DNA from: Gemmatimonadota bacterium
GTDB taxonomy: Bacteria; JAAXHH01
NCBI GenBank assembly: GCA_009837395.1
Contig: VXTP01000015.1
Location: 62,001 to 126,000, forward strand
DNA: 64,000 nt
Direction: 5' to 3'
The position numbers and the translations under genes are program-made. The notes beneath the pieces are model-generated. The model was not told the DNA's origin. It saw nothing but the letters and a program-made list of their open reading frames with translations, and searched no databases. Below are positions 27,138-36,184 of this stretch, one piece after another (positions within the stretch are counted from its first letter, which is position 1; each line of letters begins with the position of its first letter).

Positions 27138-28391
27138 TCAGTGATCGAACAGGTCCAGCGTCGCCGGAGATTCTCCGGAGGACTCCGCCGTCATGGCGTC
27201 GAGGATTCCGAGGATGTCGCGGGCCACGGGCGTCCGCCGGAACCGGTACACCTCACCCGGCAAGCCCGACGAGGATTCGTCGTTCACGGCGAGATCGTCG
27301 GAAATCGCCAGGATCAGGTTGGGAGGGCCGTGGCGCCGGAGAAGGTCCAGACGCGTCCGGACCGCCGCGGAACGCCAGAAACCGAGGAAATCCAGGTACA
27401 CTTTCGTCCCTGCGGCCGGATGGGTAAAGACGTAGTCGGGGACCAGTACGCCCCGGCCTCCGAGATCGATGATTTCCGACCCGGCCGCCATGCGCCAGAC
27501 CGTTTTCAGCCGGCCGAACCTCTCTTCGAACCAGGCCACCTCCTCGGGTATCCACTGGCCCGTGGAAGGGCCGATGGGTTTGAGTCCCGTTTCGGGCGTG
27601 AGCCTGAACACGCCTTCCCGGCGCCTGGCGCCCCAGGTGATGGATGCGGCGATCCGCCAGTTCCCACAGTGCAGGACCGCGGGCAGGAACTGGGCGATCT
27701 GCAGTCCGTAACGCTGGGAGGACTTGAAGAGCGCCATGGGGCCGTCGATATGAATGTGGTACGCCCCCGGACCGGTCTGCCGGATCTCGTGGAGCAGTCG
27801 GAAGAACTTCAGCTTCCGGAAAAGATCGCGGTAACGGGCCGGAGTCTCGCCCTCGACGTGCAAATCGAGCTCCGTAGCGCGAAACAGGACGGCCTGGGCC
27901 AGGGCGACATTGTACCTGCCCAGGAGCCACGACGGGGTGCAGGACTTGAAAGTCTCGAGCCGCTCGGCCGCCTTGAGATCGGCATAGAAGGCCCCGTCGA
28001 CCTCCTTTGCTTCGATGCCGGCCGATTTCGCCGCCTCGGCCAGAACGGCCTCCCGGTCGATGCGGACCTGGTCCGTGTTCCGGTAAGCCGCCGCCGCCGA
28101 TTCGAAGATCCTGCTTCGCAGTTCCACCGGGTCGACGGGCGAAGCGGCCGCGAACGTACAGCGATCCTTCAACAGCTTGCTCAGGCCGCGGTGAAAAAGG
28201 AATTCCGTTCCCGCACCCGTGATATCCGCGAGTTCTTCGTCGAGTTCCTGCCGGGATCCGCCTACATGGCCGTCGAAGGCGCGGGTCAGCGTTTCGGCCA
28301 CGCCCAGGTGGTCCCCGCTCGCTTCGTCGATGTAGGGAAGCTGGATCTGTCCTTTGCGGAACCGGACGCGGAGCAGGTCGCCCGTCAGCAT
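27138..28391 (-). CDS. Bax1-type nuclease (DUF790), partner of XPB
   Basis: 417 residues starting inside the end of the XPB gene (7-bp overlap). The N-terminus MLTGDLLRVRFRKGQIQLPYI and the C-terminal PD-(D/E)xK-like core (PDYVFTHP, then KVYLDFLGFW, with Asp in place of the usual Glu) match the DUF790/Bax1 family. Archaeal Bax1 binds the XPB helicase and cuts DNA at bubble or fork structures, in a pathway thought to resemble nucleotide excision repair. The overlap with an XPB helicase gene strongly supports a helicase-nuclease complex here. Whether the Asp variant is active cannot be told from sequence. Confidence 0.88.
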   Translation of the reverse strand: MLTGDLLRVRFRKGQIQLPYIDEASGDHLGVAETLTRAFDGHVGGSRQELDEELADITGAGTEFLFHRGLSKLLKDRCTFAAASPVDPVELRSRIFESAAAAYRNTDQVRIDREAVLAEAAKSAGIEAKEVDGAFYADLKAAERLETFKSCTPSWLLGRYNVALAQAVLFRATELDLHVEGETPARYRDLFRKLKFFRLLHEIRQTGPGAYHIHIDGPMALFKSSQRYGLQIAQFLPAVLHCGNWRIAASITWGARRREGVFRLTPETGLKPIGPSTGQWIPEEVAWFEERFGRLKTVWRMAAGSEIIDLGGRGVLVPDYVFTHPAAGTKVYLDFLGFWRSAAVRTRLDLLRRHGPPNLILAISDDLAVNDESSSGLPGEVYRFRRTPVARDILGILDAMTAESSGESPATLDLFDH

Positions 28392-29782
28392 GTCGCGTTC
28401 TCCTGTGCCGGCGGTTTCCGGTAGGCGCTGTGCTGCCTTCGCCGGGTACTCGCGTATTCCTCGCCCGTCTGCTCGGCCACCAGTTCGTAGAGCAATGCGT
28501 GCTTCCCCTCCACACGGCGCAGGATCCGGCCGAGACGCTGCACATGCTCTCTCACGCTGCCGGTGCCGGAAAGTACCACGGCGACGTTGGCTTCGGGGAC
28601 GTCGACCCCTTCGTTCAGCACGCGGGACGTGACCAGGAAGGGGTATCTGCCCGCGTTGAACGCCGCCAGGATGTCCTGGCGCTCCTTGACCTTAGTCTGG
28701 TGCGTGATGGCGGGGACGAGGAACCGTCGCGAGATCCGGTATACCGTTTCGTTGTCGCTGGTGAAAATGAGCATGCGGTCGCGGCGGTGCTGGCGGATCA
28801 GCCGTTCCAGGACGCGCAACTTGGCCTGCGACCCCTGGGCGATGGCCTTCTGGGTCCGGTAGGCCGTGAAAGCCCTCCGTCCCTCCTCGCTACGCGACGT
28901 CGCCGCCAGGAAACGCACCCATCCGCCGGGGCCGGACAGGGCGATCCGCTGGCTGTCCAGGAACGCCCGGTAGGTGTTTCTCGCCTCCTGGTACTCCGCC
29001 CGCTCTTCCGGCGAAAGACGCACGCTGATCTTTATGGTCTCGTATCCGGAAAGGTATTCCCCGCTCAGCGAACGGATCTCCTGGCGGTAGACCGTATCGC
29101 CGATCGCGTCCCGCAGGAGGTGTTCCGCCCCGTCCTCCCGTTCGAGCGTTGCGGTCAATCCGAGCCGGTAGGGCGCCAGGGACAGGTCCGCGGTCATCAG
29201 GTAGGAGGGACCGGGCAGGTGGTGGCATTCGTCGAAGACCACGAGTCCGAACTGATGGCCGAACCGGTCCATGTGCAGGTACGCGGAATCGTAGGTGGAC
29301 ACGGAGACGGGCTCGATGTCGTAGTATCCTCCGCCGATCAGCCCGACTTCGGTGTCGAACTGGCTGGAAATCACGCCATACCACTGCTGCATCAGGTCGA
29401 TGGTCGGCACGACGACCAGCGTGCCGCGCTGGACGCGGGCCATGCACATGAGCGCGACGAAAGTCTTGCCCGCGCCGGTCGGCAGTACGACGATGCCCCG
29501 TCCGCCCGACTTCCACCAGGCGTCCACGGCCTCCTGCTGGTAGGGAAAGGGGGACCGGTCCGACTGGAAGGACAAGTCCAGCTTCCCGTAGGACCTGGCG
29601 TCGTCCTGATGGGGGATGTCCCGGTCGTTGAGCCGGGTGATGATCTCGCGGTAATGCCGCGCCGGAGCACGGTACAGCGACACGCGGCGGTCGAACGCGC
29701 AGCCGGGCAGGGACAACGCGTCCACCTGGTCCCGGTCGCCGTGCACCAGGATGGTCCCGCGGTCGAATTCGAGTCTGAGCAT
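28385..29782 (-). CDS. XPB-family DNA helicase (archaeal/bacterial type)
   Basis: 465 residues, the length of the minimal archaeal XPB. An N-terminal damage-recognition-like region comes first, then Walker A PTGAGKT near residue 100, motif II FDECHH, motif III LTATLEREDG containing the RED motif specific to XPB, and helicase domain 2 with LIFTSDNETV, LNEGVDVPEANVAVVLSG and QRLGRILR (motif VI). XPB opens DNA around lesions or promoters using ATP. Its 3' end overlaps the Bax1 gene by 7 bp and its start lies 9 bp after the class V aminotransferase stop, so the three are probably co-transcribed. XPB-Bax1 pairs are mainly known from archaea and occur in scattered bacteria. Confidence 0.92.
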   Translation of the reverse strand: MLRLEFDRGTILVHGDRDQVDALSLPGCAFDRRVSLYRAPARHYREIITRLNDRDIPHQDDARSYGKLDLSFQSDRSPFPYQQEAVDAWWKSGGRGIVVLPTGAGKTFVALMCMARVQRGTLVVVPTIDLMQQWYGVISSQFDTEVGLIGGGYYDIEPVSVSTYDSAYLHMDRFGHQFGLVVFDECHHLPGPSYLMTADLSLAPYRLGLTATLEREDGAEHLLRDAIGDTVYRQEIRSLSGEYLSGYETIKISVRLSPEERAEYQEARNTYRAFLDSQRIALSGPGGWVRFLAATSRSEEGRRAFTAYRTQKAIAQGSQAKLRVLERLIRQHRRDRMLIFTSDNETVYRISRRFLVPAITHQTKVKERQDILAAFNAGRYPFLVTSRVLNEGVDVPEANVAVVLSGTGSVREHVQRLGRILRRVEGKHALLYELVAEQTGEEYASTRRRQHSAYRKPPAQENATC

Positions 29783-29791
29783 GAGTTCGGG

Positions 29792-31009
29792 TTATTCCCG
29801 TTCTTCGAACAGCTCGTCCCGCCGGGTGGCGAGCACCTCCTTCAACGCGTCGATGAACCGGTCGATATCCTCGTAACTGTCGTAGAAGTGGGTGGATATG
29901 CGGAAGACGGGCAGATGGCCGGCCCGTGTGCCGGCGATCTGTATGCGATACTCCTTCCACATGAGCTCTACGACTTTGCTGAGATCGCAGCCGTCTATGG
30001 TGAAGGAAGTCAGGAATCCGGACATCTCGGGTCCGGGGGGCACGGTCATGCGGGCGCCTTCGATCTCCGTCGTGATCAGTTCGCGCAGGTACCGGGCCAA
30101 ACCCAGGCAATAAGGCCTGATCCGGTTTTCCCATCCGATGCCCCGTTGAAAATCGATGGCGGCGCCCAGTCCGGCGAAGTGCGTCGTGTCGTGGGTCCCC
30201 GTCACGTCGAACCGGCGTGCGTGGGTCGCAGGGAAGGTATTGTACCCCAGGATGGGCGCCGGCAGCGCGCTCAGATAGGGATCCGCGACATAGCAGATGC
30301 CCGTCCCCTTGGGCGCCAGCAACCACTTGTGCGTACTGCTGGCATAGAAATCGCACCCCCAGGCTTCGATATCGACCGGCACCATGCCGACCGCGTGGGC
30401 GCCGTCCACCACGGCCACGGCACCGTGGCTGTGGGCCAGGGCGGTCAGCTCGCCGACAGGCGCGACAAGACCGGTGGTGCAGTAGACGTGGGAGAAGACC
30501 ATGACCTGGGTACGCGGCGTGATATGGGCGGCGAAGGCGTCGACGATCTTTCCCGGTGAATCGGGCGGTGTCGGCAGGGGGACCTTCCGGATCAGCACGT
30601 GCTGCGTCTTCGCCATATGCTCCCACATGCGTTGGACGGAAGGGTATTCCTGGTCGCTCATCAATACCTCGCCGCCGGGCTGCAGGGGCAGTCCGCGAGC
30701 GGGGACGTTCATGCCCATCGTGGTGTTGAGCACCAGGGCCATGTTTTTCGCGGAAGCCCCGGTAAAATCGGCGACTTTTTCGCGGGCCGTCTCGACCAGG
30801 GGTCCCATGAGCCTGCCGCCCTGGTTGCGTAGCGGGTTCGCCTCCACCTGGCGCAGCCACTCGATCACCTGCTCGATGACCGGTCTCGCCGATGGTCCCA
30901 CCGAGCCGCCCTGGAGAAAGGTCACGCCGTCCTCGAGGTAGAACTGGCGCCGGATATCCGCCCAGAATGCTCGCTCTTCATCGGTAATGGGTTTGTCGCG
31001 TGCGGCCAT
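29792..31009 (-). CDS. Class V aminotransferase-fold PLP enzyme (isopenicillin N epimerase/cysteine desulfurase-like)
   Basis: 405 residues. PLP lysine Lys228 in ASSTHKWLLAPKGTG and the cofactor Asp in AVVDGAHAVGMVP define the class V fold; LNTTMGMN near residue 95 is the phosphate-binding region. The overall pattern (FLQGGSVGPSARPV, VTGTHDTTHFAGLGAAIDF) matches the isopenicillin-N-epimerase-like branch rather than IscS, and no cysteine-loop of a desulfurase is obvious. The reaction could be epimerisation, beta-lyase or aminotransfer. The gene heads a tightly spaced minus-strand series with XPB and Bax1 and is divergent from the sulfatase gene; the 262-bp gap between them should hold both promoters, but I see no convincing boxes. 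Confidence 0.82.
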   Translation of the reverse strand: MAARDKPITDEERAFWADIRRQFYLEDGVTFLQGGSVGPSARPVIEQVIEWLRQVEANPLRNQGGRLMGPLVETAREKVADFTGASAKNMALVLNTTMGMNVPARGLPLQPGGEVLMSDQEYPSVQRMWEHMAKTQHVLIRKVPLPTPPDSPGKIVDAFAAHITPRTQVMVFSHVYCTTGLVAPVGELTALAHSHGAVAVVDGAHAVGMVPVDIEAWGCDFYASSTHKWLLAPKGTGICYVADPYLSALPAPILGYNTFPATHARRFDVTGTHDTTHFAGLGAAIDFQRGIGWENRIRPYCLGLARYLRELITTEIEGARMTVPPGPEMSGFLTSFTIDGCDLSKVVELMWKEYRIQIAGTRAGHLPVFRISTHFYDSYEDIDRFIDALKEVLATRRDELFEERE

Positions 31010-31271
31010 GGGGCGCTTGCCTCCTTTGACGGGATCCCGAGGTCTCGAATACCGACGGTCCTGCCCTGCATGAAATGTGGAGGAGACCGCCCCAATGTCA
31101 AGGGGATTAACGGCTTAACGGAAGTCGTATACCGTGGTCAAATACCGTGATGCGAGGAGGGCTTCCGATCTTGACAGCAGACACGGGACACGTAAGTTAT
31201 GAATCCCATCCGCCCGGCTCATTGCCGGACTCCGCGTTATCCAGGAGCGCGTCATCCAGGAGCAGAAAACC

Positions 31272-32729
31272 ATGTCCCGTCCGAACGTCATTTTCATCAT
31301 GGCGGACCAGATGCGCGGCGACTGCATGAGCTGCGACGGCCATCCGGTGGTGGAAACGCCCAACCTGGACCACCTGGCCGCACGGGGCGCGCGGTTTCCC
31401 CACGCCTACACGGCGGTCCCTTCCTGCATTCCCGCCCGGTCGACCGTGATGACCGGCATGGACCAGTGGCATACGGGCGTTCTCGGCATGGGCCGGGGGC
31501 AGGGACCGATACCCAACGACTTCCCCCATACCCTGGCCGGCACGCTGGCGGACGCGGGATATGCCACTCACCTGGTCGGGAAGGGCCACTTCACGCCGCA
31601 GCGCGCGGACATGGGCTTTCAATCGTCCGAACTGGACGAGTCCGGCCGCCTGATCGCCCAGGGCCTGCGGGACGAGTACCGCCGGTGGTTCGACCGGGAG
31701 AAGAAGCGCGACATCTCGCCGGACGATCACGGGGTCAACTGGAACTCGTGGATCGGGCGTCCCTGGCATACGGAGGAATACCTCCATCCGACGGCATGGA
31801 CCATGAGCCGGGCGATCCATTACATCGCGCGGCGCGACCGCGCGAAACCCTTCTTCCTCAACGTCAGCTTCGCCCGGCCCCATTCGCCCTACGTGCCGCC
31901 CGCATGGTACTTCAACCTGTACCACGACCGGGAAACCCCGGCGCCGTACATCGGGGACTGGGCGGTCATGCACGACGTGCCCTTCGACGCCACGGACGTG
32001 AACGCCTGGCACGGGAAGCAGTCGGCCACGCGCATCCATCGCGGCCGGGCCGGGTACTACGGGGAGATTTCCTTCATCGACACGCAGATCGGCCGGCTCA
32101 AGAACTGGATGGAGCGGCACGATCCGGCGGCCTGGTCCAACACCTGGGTCATCTTCACGTCCGACCACGGCGACATGGTGGGCGACCATCATCTCTGGCG
32201 CAAGACCTACGCCTACGAGGGCAGCGCGAGGATTCCGTTGATCGTATGTCCCCCGGCTGCCTGGAGCGAAGAGATCAAGGCTACTGTTCCGGACGGCGTG
32301 GCCGAACTCCGCGACATCATGCCCACGATCCTGGACGCGGCCGGCGTGGACGTGCCGCCCACGGTGACAGGACAAAGCCTCCTCTCATTGATGCGGGGCG
32401 CAACCGAAGGCTGGCGAGACTACCTGCACGGCGAACACTGCTGGTGCTACGCGCCTGAACAGGAGATGCAGTACGTGACGGACGGCCACCGGAAGTTCGT
32501 CTGGCTGCCGCGAATAGACGAGAAACAGTTTTTCGACCTGGACGAGGATCCCGGCGAGTGCCGCAACCTGGTGGGCGATCCGGCCTATGAAAAAGAAAAA
32601 GAAACGTGGGAGGGGTATCTCGTGTCGGAGCTCGAGGCGCGAGACTGCGGATGGGTCGTGAACGGCCGGCTGCACTGCCCGGACGGACCTCTGGTATCCC
32701 CTTACAAGGACCTCCGGTACCAGGGTTGA
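31272..32729 (+). CDS. Sulfatase (formylglycine-dependent)
   Basis: 485 residues; aggag lies 8 nt before the ATG. The sulfatase signature C-x-P-x-R is present with Cys52 in VPSCIPARSTVMTG, the residue converted to formylglycine by a separate maturase. Metal ligands are seen in FIMADQMRGD near the N-terminus and FTSDHGDMVGDH near residue 300. No signal peptide is found, so the enzyme is probably cytoplasmic, unlike many polysaccharide sulfatases. It hydrolyses a sulfate or phosphonate ester; the substrate is unknown. It is followed by a TauD-like gene two genes downstream, which hints at sulfur-compound use, but this is weak inference. Confidence 0.9.
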   Translation: MSRPNVIFIMADQMRGDCMSCDGHPVVETPNLDHLAARGARFPHAYTAVPSCIPARSTVMTGMDQWHTGVLGMGRGQGPIPNDFPHTLAGTLADAGYATHLVGKGHFTPQRADMGFQSSELDESGRLIAQGLRDEYRRWFDREKKRDISPDDHGVNWNSWIGRPWHTEEYLHPTAWTMSRAIHYIARRDRAKPFFLNVSFARPHSPYVPPAWYFNLYHDRETPAPYIGDWAVMHDVPFDATDVNAWHGKQSATRIHRGRAGYYGEISFIDTQIGRLKNWMERHDPAAWSNTWVIFTSDHGDMVGDHHLWRKTYAYEGSARIPLIVCPPAAWSEEIKATVPDGVAELRDIMPTILDAAGVDVPPTVTGQSLLSLMRGATEGWRDYLHGEHCWCYAPEQEMQYVTDGHRKFVWLPRIDEKQFFDLDEDPGECRNLVGDPAYEKEKETWEGYLVSELEARDCGWVVNGRLHCPDGPLVSPYKDLRYQG

Positions 32730-32798
32730 GCCGTGGCGGAAGAAGACGAAGGCCGCCAGCAAAACAGCCGGTAGAATCAGTATTCCCGCGATTTTCAT
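32385..32798 (-). CDS. Possible small membrane/secreted ORF or gene remnant, antisense to the sulfatase end
   Basis: On the minus strand an aggagg ribosome site sits 5 nt before ATG 32798, followed by a hydrophobic, signal-like start (MKIAGILILPAVLLAAFVFF). The first 23 codons lie between genes, but the rest of the 137-codon frame runs antisense through the sulfatase 3' end and looks like shadow sequence. It may be a real short gene, or a start left behind when a gene was lost. Confidence 0.25.
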   Translation of the reverse strand: MKIAGILILPAVLLAAFVFFRHGSTLVPEVLVRGYQRSVRAVQPAVHDPSAVSRLELRHEIPLPRFFFFFIGRIAHQVAALAGILVQVEKLFLVYSRQPDELPVAVRHVLHLLFRRVAPAVFAVQVVSPAFGCAPHQ

Positions 32799-32922
32799 GA
32801 TGTCCTCCTGCGATCGGGCAGCGATACACTAATCGTCCTTGACTGAGCATTGCCGAGGTGATACACAATAGTCAGTCAGCACGGCATTACGTATTCTCGA
32901 ACACTACGTGAGGGAACACACT

Positions 32923-34011
32923 TTGGACGAGATCGGAACGCGCAAGGAAGACCTGGATACCCCGGTGCTCTGGGTAGACCTGGATCGTCTTGAAAACAAC
33001 ATTCGTACGGTGGGACAACGGCTGAAGGAAGCCGGCGTGGACTGGCGCCCGCACATCAAGGGGGTCAAGATTCCGGCTATTGCCCACAGGCTATTGAAGG
33101 CCGGCGCCATTGGCGTCACCTGCGCCAAACTCGGCGAGGCCGAGGTCATGGCCTCGGGCGGCGTCGAGGACATCCTCATCGCCAACCAGGTGGTCGGCCC
33201 GCCGAAATATATCCGCCTGGCCCATCTCTGCAGGCAGGCGGACGTGAAGGTCGCCGTCGACAGCGACGCCACGCTGGAGGACCTGGGCCGCACCGCGATG
33301 GAAACCGGTGTCGAGGTCGGCGTGCTCGTCGAACTGAACACGGGCATGGAACGCGCCGGCGTCCGGCCCGGCAAACCGGTCGTCGAACTTGCCCGGAAGG
33401 TCCACCAGACCCCCGGCCTGCGGTTCCGGGGGGTAATGGCCTGGGAGGGGCATGCCTGCGTGGACGAAGGTTCCGACTGGAAACACGGAGAAATCAAGCG
33501 GGCCGTGGGAGATCTCGTGGACTCCGCGCAGCGTTGCAGGGCCGCGGGACTGCCCTGCGACATCGTGAGCGGCGGCGGGAGCGGCACGCTGTCGGTCACC
33601 CCCGATCTGAAAGGGATCACGGAGATCCAGGCGGGCGGCGCGATCTTCAACGACGTGATGTACACCCTGTGGGGGGTTCGGACCGACCCCGCCATCTTCG
33701 TGCACGTGACGGTCACCAGCCGCCCCGAACCGGATCGGTTGATCGTGGACGCCGGGTTCAAGACGGTGCCCGCGTGGTTCGGCATGCCCATGCCGGTGGG
33801 CGTCGACGACGTGGAGAGCGTGCGCATGTCCGCGGAACACGGGACCGTGACCTTCACCGGTCCGAACCACGAGATCGCCGTCGGGGACAAACTCGACCTC
33901 ATGGTGGCCTACACCGACGTCACCCTGTTCCTCCACGACCACCTCTACGGGATCCGCAACGGGGTCGTCGAGACGGTCTGGCCTATCCTCGGCCGCGGAA
34001 AACTGCGCTGA
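32923..34011 (+). CDS. D-threonine aldolase/D-serine dehydratase-like PLP enzyme
   Basis: About 362 residues. I prefer TTG 32923 because gaggga lies 8 nt upstream; GTG 32908 (five residues longer) has no Shine-Dalgarno. The N-terminal alanine-racemase-like TIM barrel begins DTPVLWVDLDRLENN, with the PLP lysine in RPHIKGVK near residue 46 and GGGSGT for phosphate binding. The C-terminal D-ser-dehydratase-type domain has the metal-binding H-x-C-like region replaced by GPNHEIAVGDKL. Family members cleave D-threonine or D-3-hydroxyaspartate, or dehydrate D-serine, and need a divalent metal. It precedes the TauD-like gene by 19 bp in the same direction. Confidence 0.85.
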   Translation: MDEIGTRKEDLDTPVLWVDLDRLENNIRTVGQRLKEAGVDWRPHIKGVKIPAIAHRLLKAGAIGVTCAKLGEAEVMASGGVEDILIANQVVGPPKYIRLAHLCRQADVKVAVDSDATLEDLGRTAMETGVEVGVLVELNTGMERAGVRPGKPVVELARKVHQTPGLRFRGVMAWEGHACVDEGSDWKHGEIKRAVGDLVDSAQRCRAAGLPCDIVSGGGSGTLSVTPDLKGITEIQAGGAIFNDVMYTLWGVRTDPAIFVHVTVTSRPEPDRLIVDAGFKTVPAWFGMPMPVGVDDVESVRMSAEHGTVTFTGPNHEIAVGDKLDLMVAYTDVTLFLHDHLYGIRNGVVETVWPILGRGKLR

Positions 34012-34030
34012 GCCAGGAAACGCTTCCGGC

Positions 34031-34921
34031 ATGACTGAAACGTCCAGATACACTTCACTGACCCCGTCCGGTTTCGGGTCCGAACTTGGGGAAGTGGACC
34101 TCGCACGGCTCGATGAAGCGATGGTCAAGGAGGCCGTGGACGCTTTTCACGAGGCAGGCGGACTGGTGGTCCTCCGTAACCAGGGACATATCGACCCCGC
34201 CCGTCTCCGCCGTTTCGTGACCCGGTTCGGAACGCCCGAGGGCAACGAGAAGTATGATCCGGCCTTCCTGGTTTCGGGGTTCCCCGACATCCTGCGCATC
34301 GGGAACGCGAAGGAGAACGAAAAGTACACCGCGCTTTTCATCCAGGCGGACCCGCCGCCGCTGCTGTGGCACATGGACGATTCCTTCCGCCATCCCCAGC
34401 CGATCGGATCCTGCCTGTTCTGCGTCCGCACGCCCCCCGAGGGCGGGGAAACGGGCTTCGCCGGCATGACCGCGGCCTATGAGGACCTGCCGGACGACGT
34501 CAAAGCACGCATCGATTCCATCCGGACCGTCCATTCCTACAACCATCTCAACGAGCTGCTCAGGAAGAAGAACCCGCACCGGCCGCCGCTTAGCGAAGCA
34601 CTACGGGCACAGTTTCCCCCGATCGTCCGGCCCCTGGTCGCGCGGCATCCGGAGACCGGACGGAAGTCCCTCTACCTGCCCCTTTGCCACATCGAATCCG
34701 TCGAAGGGATGTCGCCCGCGGAGGGATCGGCGCTGCTGAACGACCTGCAGGTCCACGCGACCGGAGAAGATTACACTTACATGCACCGCTGGCGTCCGGG
34801 CGACCTGGTGGTCTGGGACAACCGGTGCACGCTGCACGCTCCGACGCCCTTTGACGACACGCGTTACGAACGGCTCATGTACCGGCTTACCTTCAGCGGG
34901 CGCCAGATTGCCGGGTTCTGA
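34031..34921 (+). CDS. TauD/TfdA-family Fe(II)/2-oxoglutarate dioxygenase
   Basis: 296 residues with aggaaa about 10 nt before the ATG. The triad is complete: His114 and Asp116 in LLWHMDDSF, and His269 in CTLHAPTPF, with a 2-oxoglutarate-binding Arg in RLMYRLTFSGR. PPEGGETGFAGM and RPLVARHPETGRKSLYL are typical of the TauD group, which oxygenates taurine, 2,4-D or similar acids and releases sulfite or alcohol. The substrate is unknown. It is 19 bp after the aldolase-like gene and 32 bp before RtcB. With the sulfatase upstream, an organosulfur substrate is possible but unproven. Confidence 0.9.
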   Translation: MTETSRYTSLTPSGFGSELGEVDLARLDEAMVKEAVDAFHEAGGLVVLRNQGHIDPARLRRFVTRFGTPEGNEKYDPAFLVSGFPDILRIGNAKENEKYTALFIQADPPPLLWHMDDSFRHPQPIGSCLFCVRTPPEGGETGFAGMTAAYEDLPDDVKARIDSIRTVHSYNHLNELLRKKNPHRPPLSEALRAQFPPIVRPLVARHPETGRKSLYLPLCHIESVEGMSPAEGSALLNDLQVHATGEDYTYMHRWRPGDLVVWDNRCTLHAPTPFDDTRYERLMYRLTFSGRQIAGF

Positions 34922-34953
34922 CCGGCCGGGGCCAGGAAGAGGACGAGACCGCT

Positions 34954-36183
34954 TTGGCGAATCGCATACCCTACCGGCAGTGGGGACGGGATCTGGACGC
35001 GCAGTCGATCCAGCAGATGGAGCGGGCCTGCGCGCTTCCCGTGGCCGTGGCCGCCGCGCTGATGCCGGACGCCCACGTGGGTTACGGCCTGCCCATCGGC
35101 GGCGTGCTGGCCACGGACAACGCGGTCATTCCCTACGCCGTGGGCGTCGACATCGCCTGCCGGATGAAGCTGACGGTCCTGGACCTGCCGCTGGGGACGT
35201 TGCGGCACGACCGGGGTACGGACCGTCTGAAGAAGGCCATCTCGGCGGAGACGCGCTTCGGCCTGGGAGCCCGTTTCAAGAAGCCCCGGCACCACCCGGT
35301 CCTCGACCGGAACTGGTCCGTCTCACCCGTAACCCGAAAAGCGAAGGACAAAGCCTGGAGCCAGCTGGGCACCAGCGGGAGCGGCAACCATTTCGTCGAA
35401 TTCGGCGAACTGAACCTGAAGGAGCCGTTGAAAGGGCTCGATACCGGCACCTACCTCGCCCTGCTTTCCCACAGCGGAAGCCGGGGGACCGGCGCCATGG
35501 TTGCCTCCCATTACAGCAGGCTGGCCATGTCCCTGCGCCCCGAGCTGTCCCGGGAACAGCGGCATCTGGCCTGGCTGGACCTGGACACCGAGCCGGGGCA
35601 GGAATACTGGGCGGCCATGGAGCTCATGGGCCATTATGCGGAGGCCAACCACGCATGTATACACCGGCACATGGCCGGCCACCTCGGTGCGGAAGTGTTG
35701 CTGGACCTGGAGAACCACCACAATTTCGCGTGGAAAGAAAAGATCTCCGTCCCCGGCCAGCACGTCCAGCACGGCCAGCACGGTCAACCCGGCCGTAGAC
35801 CGGACCGGAAAGCGATCGTACACCGGAAGGGCGCCACGCCGGCAGGCCCGGGCGTACTGGGCATCATTCCCGGCTCGATGGCGAGCCCGGCCTTCGTGGT
35901 CCGCGGGAAGGGAAACCGGGACGCCATGAACTCCGCCGCCCACGGCGCCGGCCGCGTGATGAGCCGGAAACGGGCGATCCGGAGCCTGGACTGGCAGGAC
36001 GCCAACCGGCTGCTCCGGGAGAAAGGCGTCACGCTCATGTCTGCCGGTCTCGACGAAGTCCCCTTCGTATACAAGAATATCGAAGCAGTGATGGCGGCGC
36101 AGACCGACCTGGTGGAGGTGGTGGCCCGCTTCGAACCCAGGCTGGTGAAGATGGCGCCGGCCGGCGAGCGTCCGGAGGACTGA
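34954..36183 (+). CDS. rtcB: RtcB-family RNA ligase
   Basis: 409 residues from a TTG start with gagga upstream. RtcB motifs are visible: MPDAHVGYGLPIGGV, GVDIACRM (metal-binding Asp and Cys; the usual form is GVDIGCGM), LGTSGSGNHFVEFG, SHSGSRGTG, NHHNF, HRKGATPAG and SAAHGAGR, whose His330 is expected to accept GMP. RtcB joins 2',3'-cyclic phosphate and 5'-OH RNA ends with GTP and manganese, in RNA repair. The GxC variant is shared by some RtcB paralogues, so canonical ligation is likely but not certain. A 9-bp minisatellite inserts a Gln/His/Gly-rich loop just before HRKGATP. The gene has no archease neighbour. Confidence 0.9.
   Translation: MANRIPYRQWGRDLDAQSIQQMERACALPVAVAAALMPDAHVGYGLPIGGVLATDNAVIPYAVGVDIACRMKLTVLDLPLGTLRHDRGTDRLKKAISAETRFGLGARFKKPRHHPVLDRNWSVSPVTRKAKDKAWSQLGTSGSGNHFVEFGELNLKEPLKGLDTGTYLALLSHSGSRGTGAMVASHYSRLAMSLRPELSREQRHLAWLDLDTEPGQEYWAAMELMGHYAEANHACIHRHMAGHLGAEVLLDLENHHNFAWKEKISVPGQHVQHGQHGQPGRRPDRKAIVHRKGATPAGPGVLGIIPGSMASPAFVVRGKGNRDAMNSAAHGAGRVMSRKRAIRSLDWQDANRLLREKGVTLMSAGLDEVPFVYKNIEAVMAAQTDLVEVVARFEPRLVKMAPAGERPED
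35755..35790 (+). repeat. 9-bp minisatellite, family member E
   Basis: Units ggccagcac, gtccagcac, ggccagcac, ggtcaaccc encode a Gly-Gln-His repeat in rtcB, between NHHNFAWKEK and HRKGATP where RtcB proteins usually have a short linker. Confidence 0.85.
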
Positions 36184-36184
36184 G

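Noticed and set aside
28430-30559. Open frame of 709 codons on the plus strand
   Set aside because: Antisense to XPB and the class V aminotransferase; no motif and no ribosome site.
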